From Dictyobacter aurantiacus (lineage in GTDB: Bacteria > Chloroflexota > Ktedonobacteria > Ktedonobacterales > Ktedonobacteraceae), in NCBI RefSeq assembly GCF_003967515.1, contig NZ_BIFQ01000002.1:2666001-2730000 (forward strand): 64,000 bases of DNA, written 5' to 3'. Both the position numbers and the translations under genes were made by a program. Each line of letters begins with the position of its first letter. The stretch's first letter is position 1. Positions 9,147 through 18,082 of this stretch are shown piece by piece. The notes below the pieces were generated by a model. That model made no database searches, was not told where the DNA came from, and was given only the letters and a program-made list of their open reading frames with translations.

Positions 9147-10811
9147 ATGACAGACGTATCTCAGACGCGTGCCGCACACGACGTGCTGATAGTTGGGGCA
9201 GGACCGGTTGGCCTGACTCTGGCGAATGACCTGCTGCGCCGGGGCATCTCTTGCCGCCTGATCGATAGCGCGCCCCGGGCCGCCCAGAAGACCAAGGCAC
9301 TGGGCATCCACGCGAAAACGCTGGAACTCTTCGCGAAGATGGGTGTGGCTCACACCGCCATTGAGCGCGGACTCAAGTCACCCGCGTTTCGTCTCTCCAG
9401 TGACGGCAAGCGCATCGCCAGGATCGACTTCCAGGAGCACCTGCTTGAGAGTCCCTATCCCTATGTGTTGATGCTGCCACAACACGAGACGGAACAGTTG
9501 CTGACAGCACACTTGCACAGCCAGCATGGTGCCATTGAATGGCGAGCGGAACTGATCGGTGTCACACAGGATGAACAGGGAGCAGATGCGGTGGTGCGCC
9601 ATGCTGATGGGAAGGTCGAACAGATCCGGGTGGGCTTTGTGGTCGGCTGCGATGGGGCGCACAGTACGGTCCGTCACCTGCTCGGCCTCCATTTTGCCGG
9701 GACGACCTTTGAGCAGAGCTTTGCCGTGGGCAACGTGCGTCTGGCATGGGCGCTGCCTTACGATGAGATTGTCGCCTGTGTCCATCGGGGCAGCTTCATT
9801 GCGTACTTTCCGATGGCTGATGGACGCCATCGCGTGGTCATTGCCTATGAGCTGGAGAAAGTTCCTCCAGGAGAGGTCACGCTGGAAGAAATTCAGCGGG
9901 TCATTGAGACCTGCGGTCCGGTGGGAGCACGTGCCTCGGAGCCAGCGGACCTCACCCGTTTTCATGTCAATCAACGCCGAGCTGAACACTATCGTTGTGG
10001 CCGGATCTTTCTGGCAGGGGACGCCGCTCACATTCATTCACCGATTGGTGCCCAGGGAATGAATACTGGTATCCAGGATGCGTTGAATCTGAGTTGGAAA
10101 CTCGCGCTCACGATCAAGGGGTTGGCTGCTCCACGCCTGCTGGAGAGCTATGAAGTGGAGCGCGAACAGGTGGGAGAAGCCTTATTGCGTGGAACCGAAC
10201 GTGCCACCCGTCTGGCACTCACCCGCAATCCGCTGCTGTTGGGGCTGCGCACTGCACTAGCCCCGCTCTTCTTTTCCTCGCTTCCTGGTACAGCGCATCG
10301 GCTGGCAGAAGCGCTCTCTGAGATCAGTATCGCCTATCCGCAGAGTCCCATCGTGGTCGATAGCCGCGATAAAAAAGGAACGCTGCTCGCTGGTGACCGT
10401 GCCCCGAACGCCCTGATACGCGTGGGCGGAAGCGCAGAATCCTGTCCCCTCTTCGAGATCTTCAAGAGCCCACGTTCGATCCTGCTCGTGCTTGCGGCAC
10501 GGCAGGAAGCAGAGGCAGTCGAGCGACACTGGCGTGAGGTGGAAGCCCTGCTCTCGACTGACTATCAGGAGATGATCGAGCTCTACCTGGTCACGCAGAG
10601 CGCGGTTTCTGGAGTGCAACAGGAGGGCAAACATATCCTGTATGACGTCACCGGGGAACTGCACCGGCGTTATGAAGCCGAGCAGGGAGGAGTGGTCTTG
10701 ATCCGCCCCGATGGTTATATTGGCTTTTGGGGACAAGCTGGTGTGACCGAGGCTTTGCGTAGCTATGTACAGAGCCTGTTTTGTCCGCAGAGGGAAAGGC
10801 GGCCATCATGA
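9147..10811 (+). CDS. Second FAD-dependent aromatic hydroxylase
   Basis: A 554-aa homologue of the preceding gene: VGAGPVGLTLANDLLRRGI at residues 16-34, 'IFLAGDAAHIHSPIGAQGM' (about 289-307), then 'NTGIQDALNLSWKLALTIKG'. The C-terminal thioredoxin-like domain ends in 'VVLIRPDGYIGFWGQ'. GAAGGA precedes the ATG. The pair differs enough to suggest successive hydroxylations of one scaffold rather than a recent duplication. The substrate is unknown and no polyketide synthase is visible in the window. Confidence 0.88.
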   Translation: MTDVSQTRAAHDVLIVGAGPVGLTLANDLLRRGISCRLIDSAPRAAQKTKALGIHAKTLELFAKMGVAHTAIERGLKSPAFRLSSDGKRIARIDFQEHLLESPYPYVLMLPQHETEQLLTAHLHSQHGAIEWRAELIGVTQDEQGADAVVRHADGKVEQIRVGFVVGCDGAHSTVRHLLGLHFAGTTFEQSFAVGNVRLAWALPYDEIVACVHRGSFIAYFPMADGRHRVVIAYELEKVPPGEVTLEEIQRVIETCGPVGARASEPADLTRFHVNQRRAEHYRCGRIFLAGDAAHIHSPIGAQGMNTGIQDALNLSWKLALTIKGLAAPRLLESYEVEREQVGEALLRGTERATRLALTRNPLLLGLRTALAPLFFSSLPGTAHRLAEALSEISIAYPQSPIVVDSRDKKGTLLAGDRAPNALIRVGGSAESCPLFEIFKSPRSILLVLAARQEAEAVERHWREVEALLSTDYQEMIELYLVTQSAVSGVQQEGKHILYDVTGELHRRYEAEQGGVVLIRPDGYIGFWGQAGVTEALRSYVQSLFCPQRERRPS

Positions 10812-10910
10812 ACCTTCTCGCAAGAGGTAGCCATCATGAGCATGGATGCACACCGCTCCTGCTACTGTTGTGTTTTTTACGCCTATCTCACACATCAATA
10901 GGCGTGCGTA

Positions 10911-11266
10911 TCAATCCAAGTTCTCACGTGCACATGTGATCATTGTATTACGACCCAATAATGGTTGTATTGCAGCACTTTTCAGTCCATCAAATGAACG
11001 TGTACAAACATCGTGGAGGAGTAATACAGAGTGGAAGCGGTGCACGATGTGGGCCAGTTCCTGGTCGGTAGCTGGGAGACGACAGAGGCGCAGCTGCCTC
11101 AGGCTGTCGAGCAAGCACCGCAGGAGCGCGGCGAGTTGTGCATCGGTGAGGCCATGTGGGTTGGTTCTGGGTGTGCTTTTGAAGCATGAAGAGCGACCCG
11201 TGGTCGCGTGCGGTCGGTACTGATCATTCTGTGGCGCAAGACGCTGCGCGGCATCGTCGTTTCCAT
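10911..11266 (-). pseudogene. Small ORF X, copy 1 (out of frame, one 7-bp unit)
   Basis: ATG 11266 follows a strong GGAGGAGGG site and opens a frame beginning METTMPRSVLRHRMISTDR. At CTTCATG (about 11184-11190), present once here, the frame runs into a stop at 11099. The other frame continues to 10911 as 'GLTDAQLAALLRC' and 'LRLCRLPATDQELAHIVH'. A second unit of the 7-mer would join the two parts. Between this copy and the copy at 40487-40835 many changes in the downstream part fall in third codon positions (TGT/TGC, CCA/CCG, GCT/GCC, ACC/ACT), supporting coding. The protein family is unknown; the core looks like a small helix-turn-helix. Confidence 0.5.
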
Positions 11267-11621
11267 GGTATCCCTCCTCCAGGTGGAATGAGTGTCTGTT
11301 GCGTCCTTCTCAAGAGAGCAAGATGCAAGAAGTTTTTCTGGTTGGTTTCTTGTAGAGTACATCTACGTGCACATCACACGTGCTCTCGTGATGGGAGCGA
11401 AGCAGAACAATCCGGTCGTCAAAAGAATGGAGGACTTTATGAGTTACCCAACAGTTGTCTCTCGGGAGGAGTGGCTTGCTGCCCGTGAGGAGCTATTGAA
11501 GAAGGAGAAGGAACTTACCCACGCAAAGGACCAGCTCGCCGCAACGCGTCGCAAGCTGCCTATGGTCAAGATCGAGAAGGGATACGTTTTTGAGGGGCCA
11601 AACGGTAAGGTGAGTCTGCTC
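11037..11621. repeat. Duplicated locus, copy 1 (small ORF X plus DUF899 start)
   Basis: This 585-bp segment recurs at 40592-41191 (600 bp) in the same orientation with few differences. The length difference is explained by two extra 7-bp units and one extra C in the second copy. It covers part of small ORF X, the divergent spacer and the first third of the DUF899 gene. Confidence 0.9.
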
Positions 11622-12050
11622 GATCTCTTCGAGGGACGCACCCAGTTGATCCTCTACCACTTCATGTATGGTCCCGACTGGGAGAAGGGCTGCATGGGCT
11701 GCACGAACTTGGTCAATGAGATGTGCTACATCCCTACTCTTCATGAGAAGAACACCTCTGTGGCCGTCGTCTCGCGTGCACCCCTTGCCAAACTTGAGGC
11801 ATGGAAGGAGCAGATGGGCTGGACCGTTCCCTGGTTCTCCTCATATGGCAGCGATTTTAACTTCGATTTCGATGTGTCGAACGATGAAGGCGAGGTTTCG
11901 TCGTTGAGTGTCTTCCAGCGCGACGGAGATACCATCTATCACACGTACCAGACGTTCCAGCGCGGTGTTGATATCCTGCTGAATTCGTACAACTATCTCG
12001 AATTGACCCCGCTCGGACGGCAGGAGGAATGGGAAAAGCGACTTGGGTGA
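11439..12050 (+). CDS. DUF899 thioredoxin-fold protein
   Basis: A 203-aa member of the DUF899 family: 'VVSREEWLAAREELLKKEKE', 'VFEGPNGKVSLLDLFEGR', 'YHFMYGPDWEKGCMGC' (about residues 77-92), 'VSRAPLAKLEAWKEQMGW' and 'SYGSDFNFDF' are all hallmark segments. The fold is thioredoxin-like and the two cysteines in GCMGC are in the usual place; the biochemical role of the family is not established. GGAGG seven bases before ATG 11439 decides the start; an earlier ATG at 11391 lacks a ribosome site. It is divergent from small ORF X. Confidence 0.88.
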   Translation: MSYPTVVSREEWLAAREELLKKEKELTHAKDQLAATRRKLPMVKIEKGYVFEGPNGKVSLLDLFEGRTQLILYHFMYGPDWEKGCMGCTNLVNEMCYIPTLHEKNTSVAVVSRAPLAKLEAWKEQMGWTVPWFSSYGSDFNFDFDVSNDEGEVSSLSVFQRDGDTIYHTYQTFQRGVDILLNSYNYLELTPLGRQEEWEKRLG

Positions 12051-12607
12051 GCCGCCTCCTGGCAATATGATCCCTGCTATCGCGCAGTTCTTCGCTCACC
12101 GGAACCTAAGATGAGACATCTCGAACCATTTTTCACTTCCTCACGTGCGTAGCGACCTGTGGTGGGGTTGGAGCGGAAGCCCGGGCTTTTGGGTACGTGT
12201 GATGGTCATGGACTGGTGGCACCCAATTATGATCATTGTAAGGAGCGGAAGAGCGGGTCACTTGCTCCATCAGGAGTGAACTTCCTCATCTGTCCAGCAA
12301 CAGGGGCTCGCTCCCCTACCCGCAGGATAGTGGGTGGGAGGTATGGGTAGCATGTCTGCATGGCCACATTGGAACGCGGTAGTGTTGTGCTGTGTGTGGT
12401 GGTGAGCGTGACGAGAGGACGCAGCGCAATGAGGCTCCCCTGTATCTCCCTGCGCCTTTGTATCCTCAGAGCTCCCAGGAGTGAAACACATGAATGAAAC
12501 AAGCGAACGCAGGCGTTGGAGGATATGCCTTCACGTGCCCTCTGATGATGTCTCTTTGAGCAGCGATTGGATCCTGCTGAACAGATGGAAGGAGCACCGG
12601 ATATTCT
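12051..12607. other. Gap, no gene recognised
   Basis: GC-rich spacer of about 557 bp before the exonuclease gene. Long shadow frames on the minus strand have no recognisable protein content. No clear promoter or hairpin was identified. Confidence 0.45.
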
Positions 12608-13483
12608 ATGAAGATCTACCTGGTGGATGGTACCTATGAGCTGTTTCGCAATCACTTCGGCGCGCCGCCGCGCAAGGCACCGGATGGGCGCGAGGTCGGC
12701 GCAACGTTGGGCCTTTTACGCAGCCTGCTGATGCTGTTGACGACGCCTGGCGTCACCCACGTGGCCTGTGCGTTCGATCATGTGATTGAGTCCTTTCGGA
12801 ACGACCTGTATCCCGGCTACAAGACTGGTGTGGGTGTTGACCCCAATCTGATCGCCCAGTTCCCGCTGGCCGAAGAGGCGGTTTCCTCGCTTGGGCTGGT
12901 GGTCTGGTCGATGGTAGAGTTTGAGGCCGACGACGCCCTGTCCAGCGCGACCTCCCGCTTCAAGAACGAAGATGGAGTCGAACAGATCGTGATCTGCTCG
13001 CCGGATAAGGATCTCGCCCAGCTGGTCTCTGGAAGCCGCATTGTTGGCTGGAACCGTCGCCGCAATATGTTCATCGATGAGGCAGGCGTGATGGAGAAAT
13101 TTGGCGTACGCCCACCGTCGATCCCCGACTGGCTGGGGCTGGTGGGTGATGCGGCTGACGGCTTCCCCGGTATCCCGGGCTGGGGTGAAAAATCCGCGGC
13201 GGCCGTGCTTGCGAAATACGAGCACCTGGAGGCGATCCCTGCAGCCCCGCAAACCTGGGGATTGAGTGCCAGCCGCGCGGCTCGCCTGGCCGAGAGCCTG
13301 GCCCAGCACAGGGATGAGGCGCTGCTTTTCCGCACACTGGCGACACTGCGCGAGGATGTGCCATTGAAGGAAACGCTCGCCGATCTGGAATGGCAGGGCG
13401 CCTACACACGGCTGAAAGATATCTGCCACCGGTTGGGCGATGAAAAGTTCCCCGGGCGTGTTCCGAAGTGGCGCGAGAGATGA
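12608..13483 (+). CDS. 5'-3' exonuclease (flap endonuclease-like)
   Basis: A 291-aa stand-alone protein like the 5'-nuclease domain of DNA polymerase I. 'MKIYLVDGTYELFRNHF' carries the first metal-binding Asp, 'HVACAFDHVIESFRNDLYPGYK' the second acidic site and arch-base basic residues, 'VEFEADDALSS' the DD pair, 'QIVICSPDKDLAQLV' the further acidic cluster, and 'LVGDAADGFPGIPGWGEKSA' the H3TH DNA-binding motif with its metal-binding Asp residues. It should cleave 5' flaps or primers in DNA repair or replication. There is no polymerase domain. The gene stands alone. Confidence 0.92.
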   Translation: MKIYLVDGTYELFRNHFGAPPRKAPDGREVGATLGLLRSLLMLLTTPGVTHVACAFDHVIESFRNDLYPGYKTGVGVDPNLIAQFPLAEEAVSSLGLVVWSMVEFEADDALSSATSRFKNEDGVEQIVICSPDKDLAQLVSGSRIVGWNRRRNMFIDEAGVMEKFGVRPPSIPDWLGLVGDAADGFPGIPGWGEKSAAAVLAKYEHLEAIPAAPQTWGLSASRAARLAESLAQHRDEALLFRTLATLREDVPLKETLADLEWQGAYTRLKDICHRLGDEKFPGRVPKWRER

Positions 13484-14103
13484 ATGTCACTCTTTGCTGA
13501 TGACGAGCTACGACGTGTGGTGCCTGGTTGTGCTGTGTGGTGACGAATGGGAGAGAGATGAGCTGGAAGATGTCGTTGTGTGTCGTTGTATGCAGTGTGA
13601 TGCAGGAACGCGCCATGCGGTGCAGCACCGTGCCGTTTCGCGCCTTCTGACGACTCGTGGCGACTTGCCACGACGAGAATATGCGGCGGTGCGTTGGCAT
13701 ATCTGCTGAGCTATGGGTGTGGCGTGAGAGCAGAGGAGGAGGTGTGTGCTGCTGGATCGAGCGTGAGAGGAGTGCTGCAGGAGCGGGAGAGGAGCGAAAG
13801 AGGCAGAAAAAAAGAGCGGCGCGTGATGGCCGCTCAAAAAAGCTTACCTATGAGGAAACGGGAGGAAAAATGCTCAATGCAATTTTTTTCTGTCATACCC
13901 ATGTCATTATCGTACGCTCATCTCCATGCACCCTCTATCCTGTGGATAGACATTTTTGATTTTTGGTCTATATCTGTCACCTGTTTGTCATTCACATACA
14001 GCTCTATCTTACAGTAACATGAAGAGTAGAATGCAGATGAATGAGATCCTTTGTTCTCATACTAGGCCGTTATCTTAAATGTATCAACATGGAGGAATAT
14101 TTC
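13484..14103. other. Gap with a minus-strand terminator-like hairpin and phased heptamers
   Basis: No gene is recognised. GAGCGGC/GCCGCTC (13814-13820 and 13829-13835) read on the minus strand is followed by a T8 run, the form of an intrinsic terminator, but no minus-strand gene to its right is evident. The right end holds the promoter region of the SRPBCC gene. Confidence 0.45.
13974..13991 (+). promoter_or_regulatory. Phased heptamer repeat, site A
   Basis: CTGTCAC (13974-13980) and TTGTCAT (13985-13991) lie 11 bp apart, upstream of the SRPBCC gene. A TATCTT box at 14005 could be a -10 element. It is one of five to six similar sites in the window. Confidence 0.45.
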
Positions 14104-14571
14104 ATGAATAAAATTCACATAGCAGTCAGGACAACTGTTTCCCCTGAGCGAGTTGTTCAAGCGTTGACTGATTTTAATCCACAAAGAACAAAGCTTTTGT
14201 CCAACATTGACCCTCGCTTTTATCAATTGCACTCAGTTGGTACGACTTCTGCTGATGTAACCGAGGGTTCAAATTTCCTCGGCGGCATCTGGGAACGCTC
14301 TACCTATGATTGGTCGCAGCCTGGCGAAATTCACATCACTCTGCAATCTTCCAATGCCTTTGTTCCTGGTGGTTACTGGCATTACCATGTTGCACGCACT
14401 GAAGACGGGGAGAGTCTGGTAGAACTCACAGTGGACCGAAGAGGCAAAAATTTGAAAGGCTATGTGCTGACCACGCTCTTGAGCTTCTTGGGACGGAAGC
14501 TTTTTAGTCAGAGTCTTGCTCAAACGTTGAAGAGTCTGGAAGCGGAAGCTATGGTTTCCTCTCAATCATGA
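14104..14571 (+). CDS. SRPBCC-fold protein (START/polyketide-cyclase-like)
   Basis: A 155-aa protein with the SRPBCC pattern: the first strand 'NKIHIAVRTTVSPERVVQAL' followed by the short helices 'TDFNPQRTKLLSNIDPRFY', central strands, and a long C-terminal helix 'LGRKLFSQSLAQTLKSLEAE'. Such proteins bind hydrophobic ligands or act as cyclases or dehydratases. GGAGG eight bases before ATG 14104 sets the start. It lies 110 bp downstream of phased heptamer site A and is a single-gene unit. Confidence 0.78.
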   Translation: MNKIHIAVRTTVSPERVVQALTDFNPQRTKLLSNIDPRFYQLHSVGTTSADVTEGSNFLGGIWERSTYDWSQPGEIHITLQSSNAFVPGGYWHYHVARTEDGESLVELTVDRRGKNLKGYVLTTLLSFLGRKLFSQSLAQTLKSLEAEAMVSSQS

Positions 14572-14872
14572 TACGTGGATATAGATCCCACGAGACGCTC
14601 ATGTAGGACTACACCAAGTGGCAGAACACGGTGTGTCAGAGATGGGAATGAAAAATGGGCTCTACGAACAACGTGATGAGTGTGCCGATGTTGTATGCGG
14701 GGTAGGTGCGCAAGAGCTCGATTGCCAAGTTGACCCAGGTGCGTCCAGAAGAGATGATTGTCGCCACTTCCGTTGCGAGGTGAGCACGCGTAGGAACCTT
14801 GTGAGACTCAACGCACCACACACTGATCACGGCACAAGAGGTGTAGTGAACGAAAGCGGAAGGAGACCAAGG

Positions 14873-15079
14873 ATGCAAGTTACCTATCCCCGATGTGCAG
14901 GACTTTACGTCCATAAGAAGGCGATTGTTGCTTGTGTGATGATCACTGAGCCTTCGGGAGCGGTGCAAAAGCAGATCCGTACCTTCTTAACCATGAAGGC
15001 AGATCTTTTCGCCCTTTCTGACTGGCTTGACACCTTTGGCGTCACCCATGTCGCACTCGAAAGCACGGGTGCGACATGG
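14873..15079 (+). pseudogene. IS110-family transposase 5' fragment (plus strand)
   Basis: From ATG 14873 (AAGGAGACCAAGG upstream) about 69 codons resemble the start of IS110 DEDD transposases: 'YPRCAGLYVHKKAIVACVM', 'QKQIRTFLTMKADLFALSDWL' and 'GVTHVALESTGATW'. The similarity ends at the short palindrome 15046-15079, after which the sequence is the reverse complement of another IS110 5' end. Confidence 0.75.
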
Positions 15080-15249
15080 CTACAGCTTTCTTCCAGCATC
15101 CGTGCACGCAGAGCGAGCCGATCTCTCGTTTCGTTGCGGAACGTGCGGATCTCCTTGCGTCGCTCTCCAGCCTCAATGACCGTGAGGCAGAACACCAAAA
15201 AGCGCTGATGCACATCAATGTCTGCACACCGTTGATACATCACCTGCAT
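15046..15249 (-). pseudogene. IS110-family transposase 5' fragment (minus strand)
   Basis: From ATG 15249 (AAAGGAGCAAACCG upstream) the minus strand encodes 'MQVMYQRCADIDVHQRF', 'RRKEIRTFRNETRDRLAL' and 'SCSHVA', again the start of an IS110 transposase but clearly a different copy from the plus-strand fragment. Both fragments stop at the same homologous codons, meeting through CCATGTCGCAC (15046-15056) and GTGCGACATGG (15069-15079). No C-terminal part of either transposase is present. Confidence 0.7.
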
Positions 15250-15556
15250 CGGTTTGCTCCTTTCGTTGGATCGGACGCACTCCTCTTGGCAATTGGGGTG
15301 ATCCCCTTGCAGGCGGGGCCTGTTGCTTTTCAGTATCTTCTTCGTGCTCTCACCTGCGTGTTTCCATCAGTGAGGTGACATGCCGTGATTCGTCCAGACT
15401 CCTGAGTACAGTTTCAAAAACACGTTCTTCCACCGTATACTGTTGGCCGTCTTCTCTCTGCAAAGGGCCCCCTTCGAGTATACACGTTTTCATCTGCCGT
15501 GGTGCGCCTGCGGCGCATGACGTTTCAGAATCTGGGATGACTCACATGCCCTACAT
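15250..15556. other. Gap: IS110 leader sequence and spacer
   Basis: The part next to 15250 is probably the untranslated end of the minus-strand IS110 copy. No further gene is recognised before the ABC-F stop codon. Confidence 0.4.
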
Positions 15557-17260
15557 TTAGTCGGCGCCTTGCCATGAGGAGTGGAGATAATCCGAATCTG
15601 ACGCTGTATTTATTGAGAGCCGGCCCTGATTTAGCGTCCAGAGCTCACCGCCATAGCGCTGAATAAACCAGCGATCGTGCGATATAGCGATGACTGGTCC
15701 TGGAAATTGCAAGATGGCCTCTTCAAATGCCTCAAGCACATCCAGACTGATATAGTTCGTCGGCTCGTCGAGGAGCAGCACATTGGGATGTTGTGCCATC
15801 AAGCAGGCGATCTCCAGTTTACGCTTTTGCCCATGGCTGAGATAACGCACTTTTTTCTGCATATCTTCAAGGCGAAACAGGCCATGCCCCAGCAAGCGTC
15901 CGATAAACTCCCCTTCAAAGCCTACCTGTTGATGGCTATACGCCTCAAGTACCGTCTGATCTGGATCAAGTGCCTCACCTTCCTGGGAGAGATAGCCGAT
16001 GCGCACTCCGGGAGCGAGTTGGACCTGACCACTATCAGGCTCCACCTGTCCCATGATAATCCTGAAGAGCGTAGTTTTGCCTGCTCCATTGGGTCCTGTA
16101 AGCAGGATACGAGCCTCGGGTTGGATGGTAGAGGTGATATCTTGAAAGAGGTTTTTTTTGCCAATGTGCTTGCTGATATTCGTAAGTGTAATTGCTTCCT
16201 GCGAACGGAGAGGTTCGGTAGTGAACTGGGATTTGATGTGTACCAGTTCTGGAGGTTTAGGAATGGGATTGCTCTCGATTCGCTTAAGCTGAACCTCGGC
16301 GGTGCGTACGATGCTTGAGATGGCATTCTGTTTGCCTTGTGCAAGGAAGTAGCGAACAAATTTGTCATTATCACGTGGCGCCGTTCGATTGGCATGTCCA
16401 ACACTGCGTTCCGCATCTTTAATACGTTTACGTAATTCTTGCATTTCCTCCTGTTGTCGTTCATAGTCTGCCTCCCATTTGGCGCGTGCGCTAGCTTGTG
16501 CCTGAACATAGGCATCGTAGTTGCCAGTATAGCTGTGCAAGTTGTGGTCATGCTCGCTGATCTCGAAAATCTGGTTGACGGCCCGATTCAGAAACTGGCG
16601 ATCGTGTGAGACCATAAGGAGAGCTCCGCGATAGTTGATAAGATAGGACTCTAACCATTCCATGCTGGGGAAGTCGAGGTGGTTTGTTGGCTCGTCGAGC
16701 AGAAGCACATCGGGCGAACGCAATAAAAGGGCAGCGAGTCCGACGCGTGCACGTTCGCCACCAGAGAGTGTCGCCACACCTCTTTCTCTCGGCAGCGCAT
16801 CGATATGGAGCCCTGCCATGACCTGTTCTATCCTATAGTCTATTTCATAACCGCCCAGGTCCTGAAACCTGCTGGCGACATTGCTATATTCGTTCAGAAG
16901 TGGGTCGATATGATCTGCATCGACCACGGCCATAGCCGCTTCGAGTTCGTGCATGCGCTTCTCAAGCTGGCGCAGATTTCCGGTTGCTTGCAGAAGCAGA
17001 TCCTGAATACTTCCCTCACCATCTACAAGATGGTCGGATGCTTGTTGTGGTAGGTAACCGGCCTCGACGTCGGGCGCGAAAGAGATTTTGCCCGACTCTG
17101 GCTTCTCATGTCCAGCGAGTATGCGGAGTAGCGTTGATTTCCCTGCACCATTCGGCCCAACAACGCCAATGCGATCGGAGGCATTCAAGACAAAAGAGAT
17201 ATCATTTAGAACAACGATGGCTCCATAAGCCTTCGTAAGTGAGCGTGCAGTAATAAGCAT
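15557..17260 (-). CDS. ABC-F family ATPase
   Basis: A 567-aa protein with two ABC ATPase domains and no membrane segments. Domain 1 has Walker A GPNGAGKST (residues 35-43), signature 'LSGGERARVGLAALLL' and 'LLLDEPTNHLD'. Domain 2 has GPNGAGKTTLFRI, a degenerate signature 'LSHGQKRKLEIACLM' and 'LLLDEPTNYIS'. The charged linker with 'RQQEEMQELRKRIKDAERS' matches the interdomain arm that reaches into the ribosome. Family members act in translation, some protecting ribosomes from antibiotics; the arm sequence alone does not decide. ATG 17260 begins the first ABC strand (MLITARSLTKAYG); an upstream extension to 17329 is less likely. Confidence 0.9.
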   Translation of the reverse strand: MLITARSLTKAYGAIVVLNDISFVLNASDRIGVVGPNGAGKSTLLRILAGHEKPESGKISFAPDVEAGYLPQQASDHLVDGEGSIQDLLLQATGNLRQLEKRMHELEAAMAVVDADHIDPLLNEYSNVASRFQDLGGYEIDYRIEQVMAGLHIDALPRERGVATLSGGERARVGLAALLLRSPDVLLLDEPTNHLDFPSMEWLESYLINYRGALLMVSHDRQFLNRAVNQIFEISEHDHNLHSYTGNYDAYVQAQASARAKWEADYERQQEEMQELRKRIKDAERSVGHANRTAPRDNDKFVRYFLAQGKQNAISSIVRTAEVQLKRIESNPIPKPPELVHIKSQFTTEPLRSQEAITLTNISKHIGKKNLFQDITSTIQPEARILLTGPNGAGKTTLFRIIMGQVEPDSGQVQLAPGVRIGYLSQEGEALDPDQTVLEAYSHQQVGFEGEFIGRLLGHGLFRLEDMQKKVRYLSHGQKRKLEIACLMAQHPNVLLLDEPTNYISLDVLEAFEEAILQFPGPVIAISHDRWFIQRYGGELWTLNQGRLSINTASDSDYLHSSWQGAD

Positions 17261-17463
17261 AGTCAAAGTACCCCAATAATTTTTTGCACTGTAAGACCTT
17301 TTCTGACCGCCAGATGTAAGAGAGCTCATAAATGTGGATATATCAACCCATAGTGGTACCGTTGACAGTGCCAGGGAGATGAATGGGGGCGCACAGGTAT
17401 GTAGCGCTGCCAGGAAAGATGAGCACCATATGCAAGCAGCCAGTTATGTCAGAGGCGATATCG

Positions 17464-17925
17464 TCAATGAAAGAAGCGATTCAGCCATCTCAGAGTTACA
17501 TAGCCTGAGATTTTTGTGACCGAAACCTGGTCCTGCCTGTGAACTGGTATCGCAGTTGCGCTGGCTTGTGATGCCACCTCAGTTGGTCCATAAGTGAGGC
17601 CTAATGCTTGCACGTAGCTCTTGAATGAGGAATCTAATGTCGTGCAATCGTTATACTTCGTGGTAGAACCACTCGCCAGGCCACCAGCAGGTACATGATA
17701 GAAAGTCTGATGCTGGTGGGGATTGATAGTGTCTACTGCGGCTTTCGCTTGCCAGAAAGGGGCTTGCAGGATACCCACTATGATCAGAGTCAGTAGGACC
17801 AACATCGCTGTCCCTGTAACAAGTGAGCGCCTTTTTCTGCCAGAGAAGTAATTTTGCATGCGCTGTTTGTCCTTATATGTTTTAGGTGTTGACATTCCAT
17901 TTGTGTCGGCATTGTGTATACTCAA
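17464..17925 (-). CDS. Hypothetical protein with one membrane anchor
   Basis: A 153-aa protein of unknown function. A basic stretch (SGRKRRS) precedes one hydrophobic helix (TAMLVLLTLIIVGILQAPFW, about residues 37-56), predicting an N-in signal anchor with an exported C-terminal part that has two cysteine-free halves around a single Cys. TTG 17925 is the probable start, with AAGGAG seven bases upstream. It lies between the ABC-F gene and the truncated regulator, all on the minus strand. The C terminus may be shortened; no domain is recognised. Confidence 0.55.
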   Translation of the reverse strand: MSIHNADTNGMSTPKTYKDKQRMQNYFSGRKRRSLVTGTAMLVLLTLIIVGILQAPFWQAKAAVDTINPHQHQTFYHVPAGGLASGSTTKYNDCTTLDSSFKSYVQALGLTYGPTEVASQASATAIPVHRQDQVSVTKISGYVTLRWLNRFFH

Positions 17926-18082
17926 AGCTTTTCTCCTTCTATAAATTTGGAGCAGCCTCGTTAGCTTCTACGTTACTAGAGCTGATGAGGTCTGACAATG
18001 ACAATGAAGAGACAGGAACATGGTAGACATGTGACAGAATGCTGTATCTGGTCCACTGAGAAAATGGGTAGGGCTCAGCCTA

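Noticed and set aside
10876..10905. Terminator of small ORF X copy 1
   Set aside because: An 8-bp stem exists but its T-run lies on the wrong side for the minus-strand ORF and before the stem for plus-strand transcription.
12233..12655. 140-codon minus-strand frame before the exonuclease gene
   Set aside because: It overlaps the exonuclease start and contains only low-information residues.
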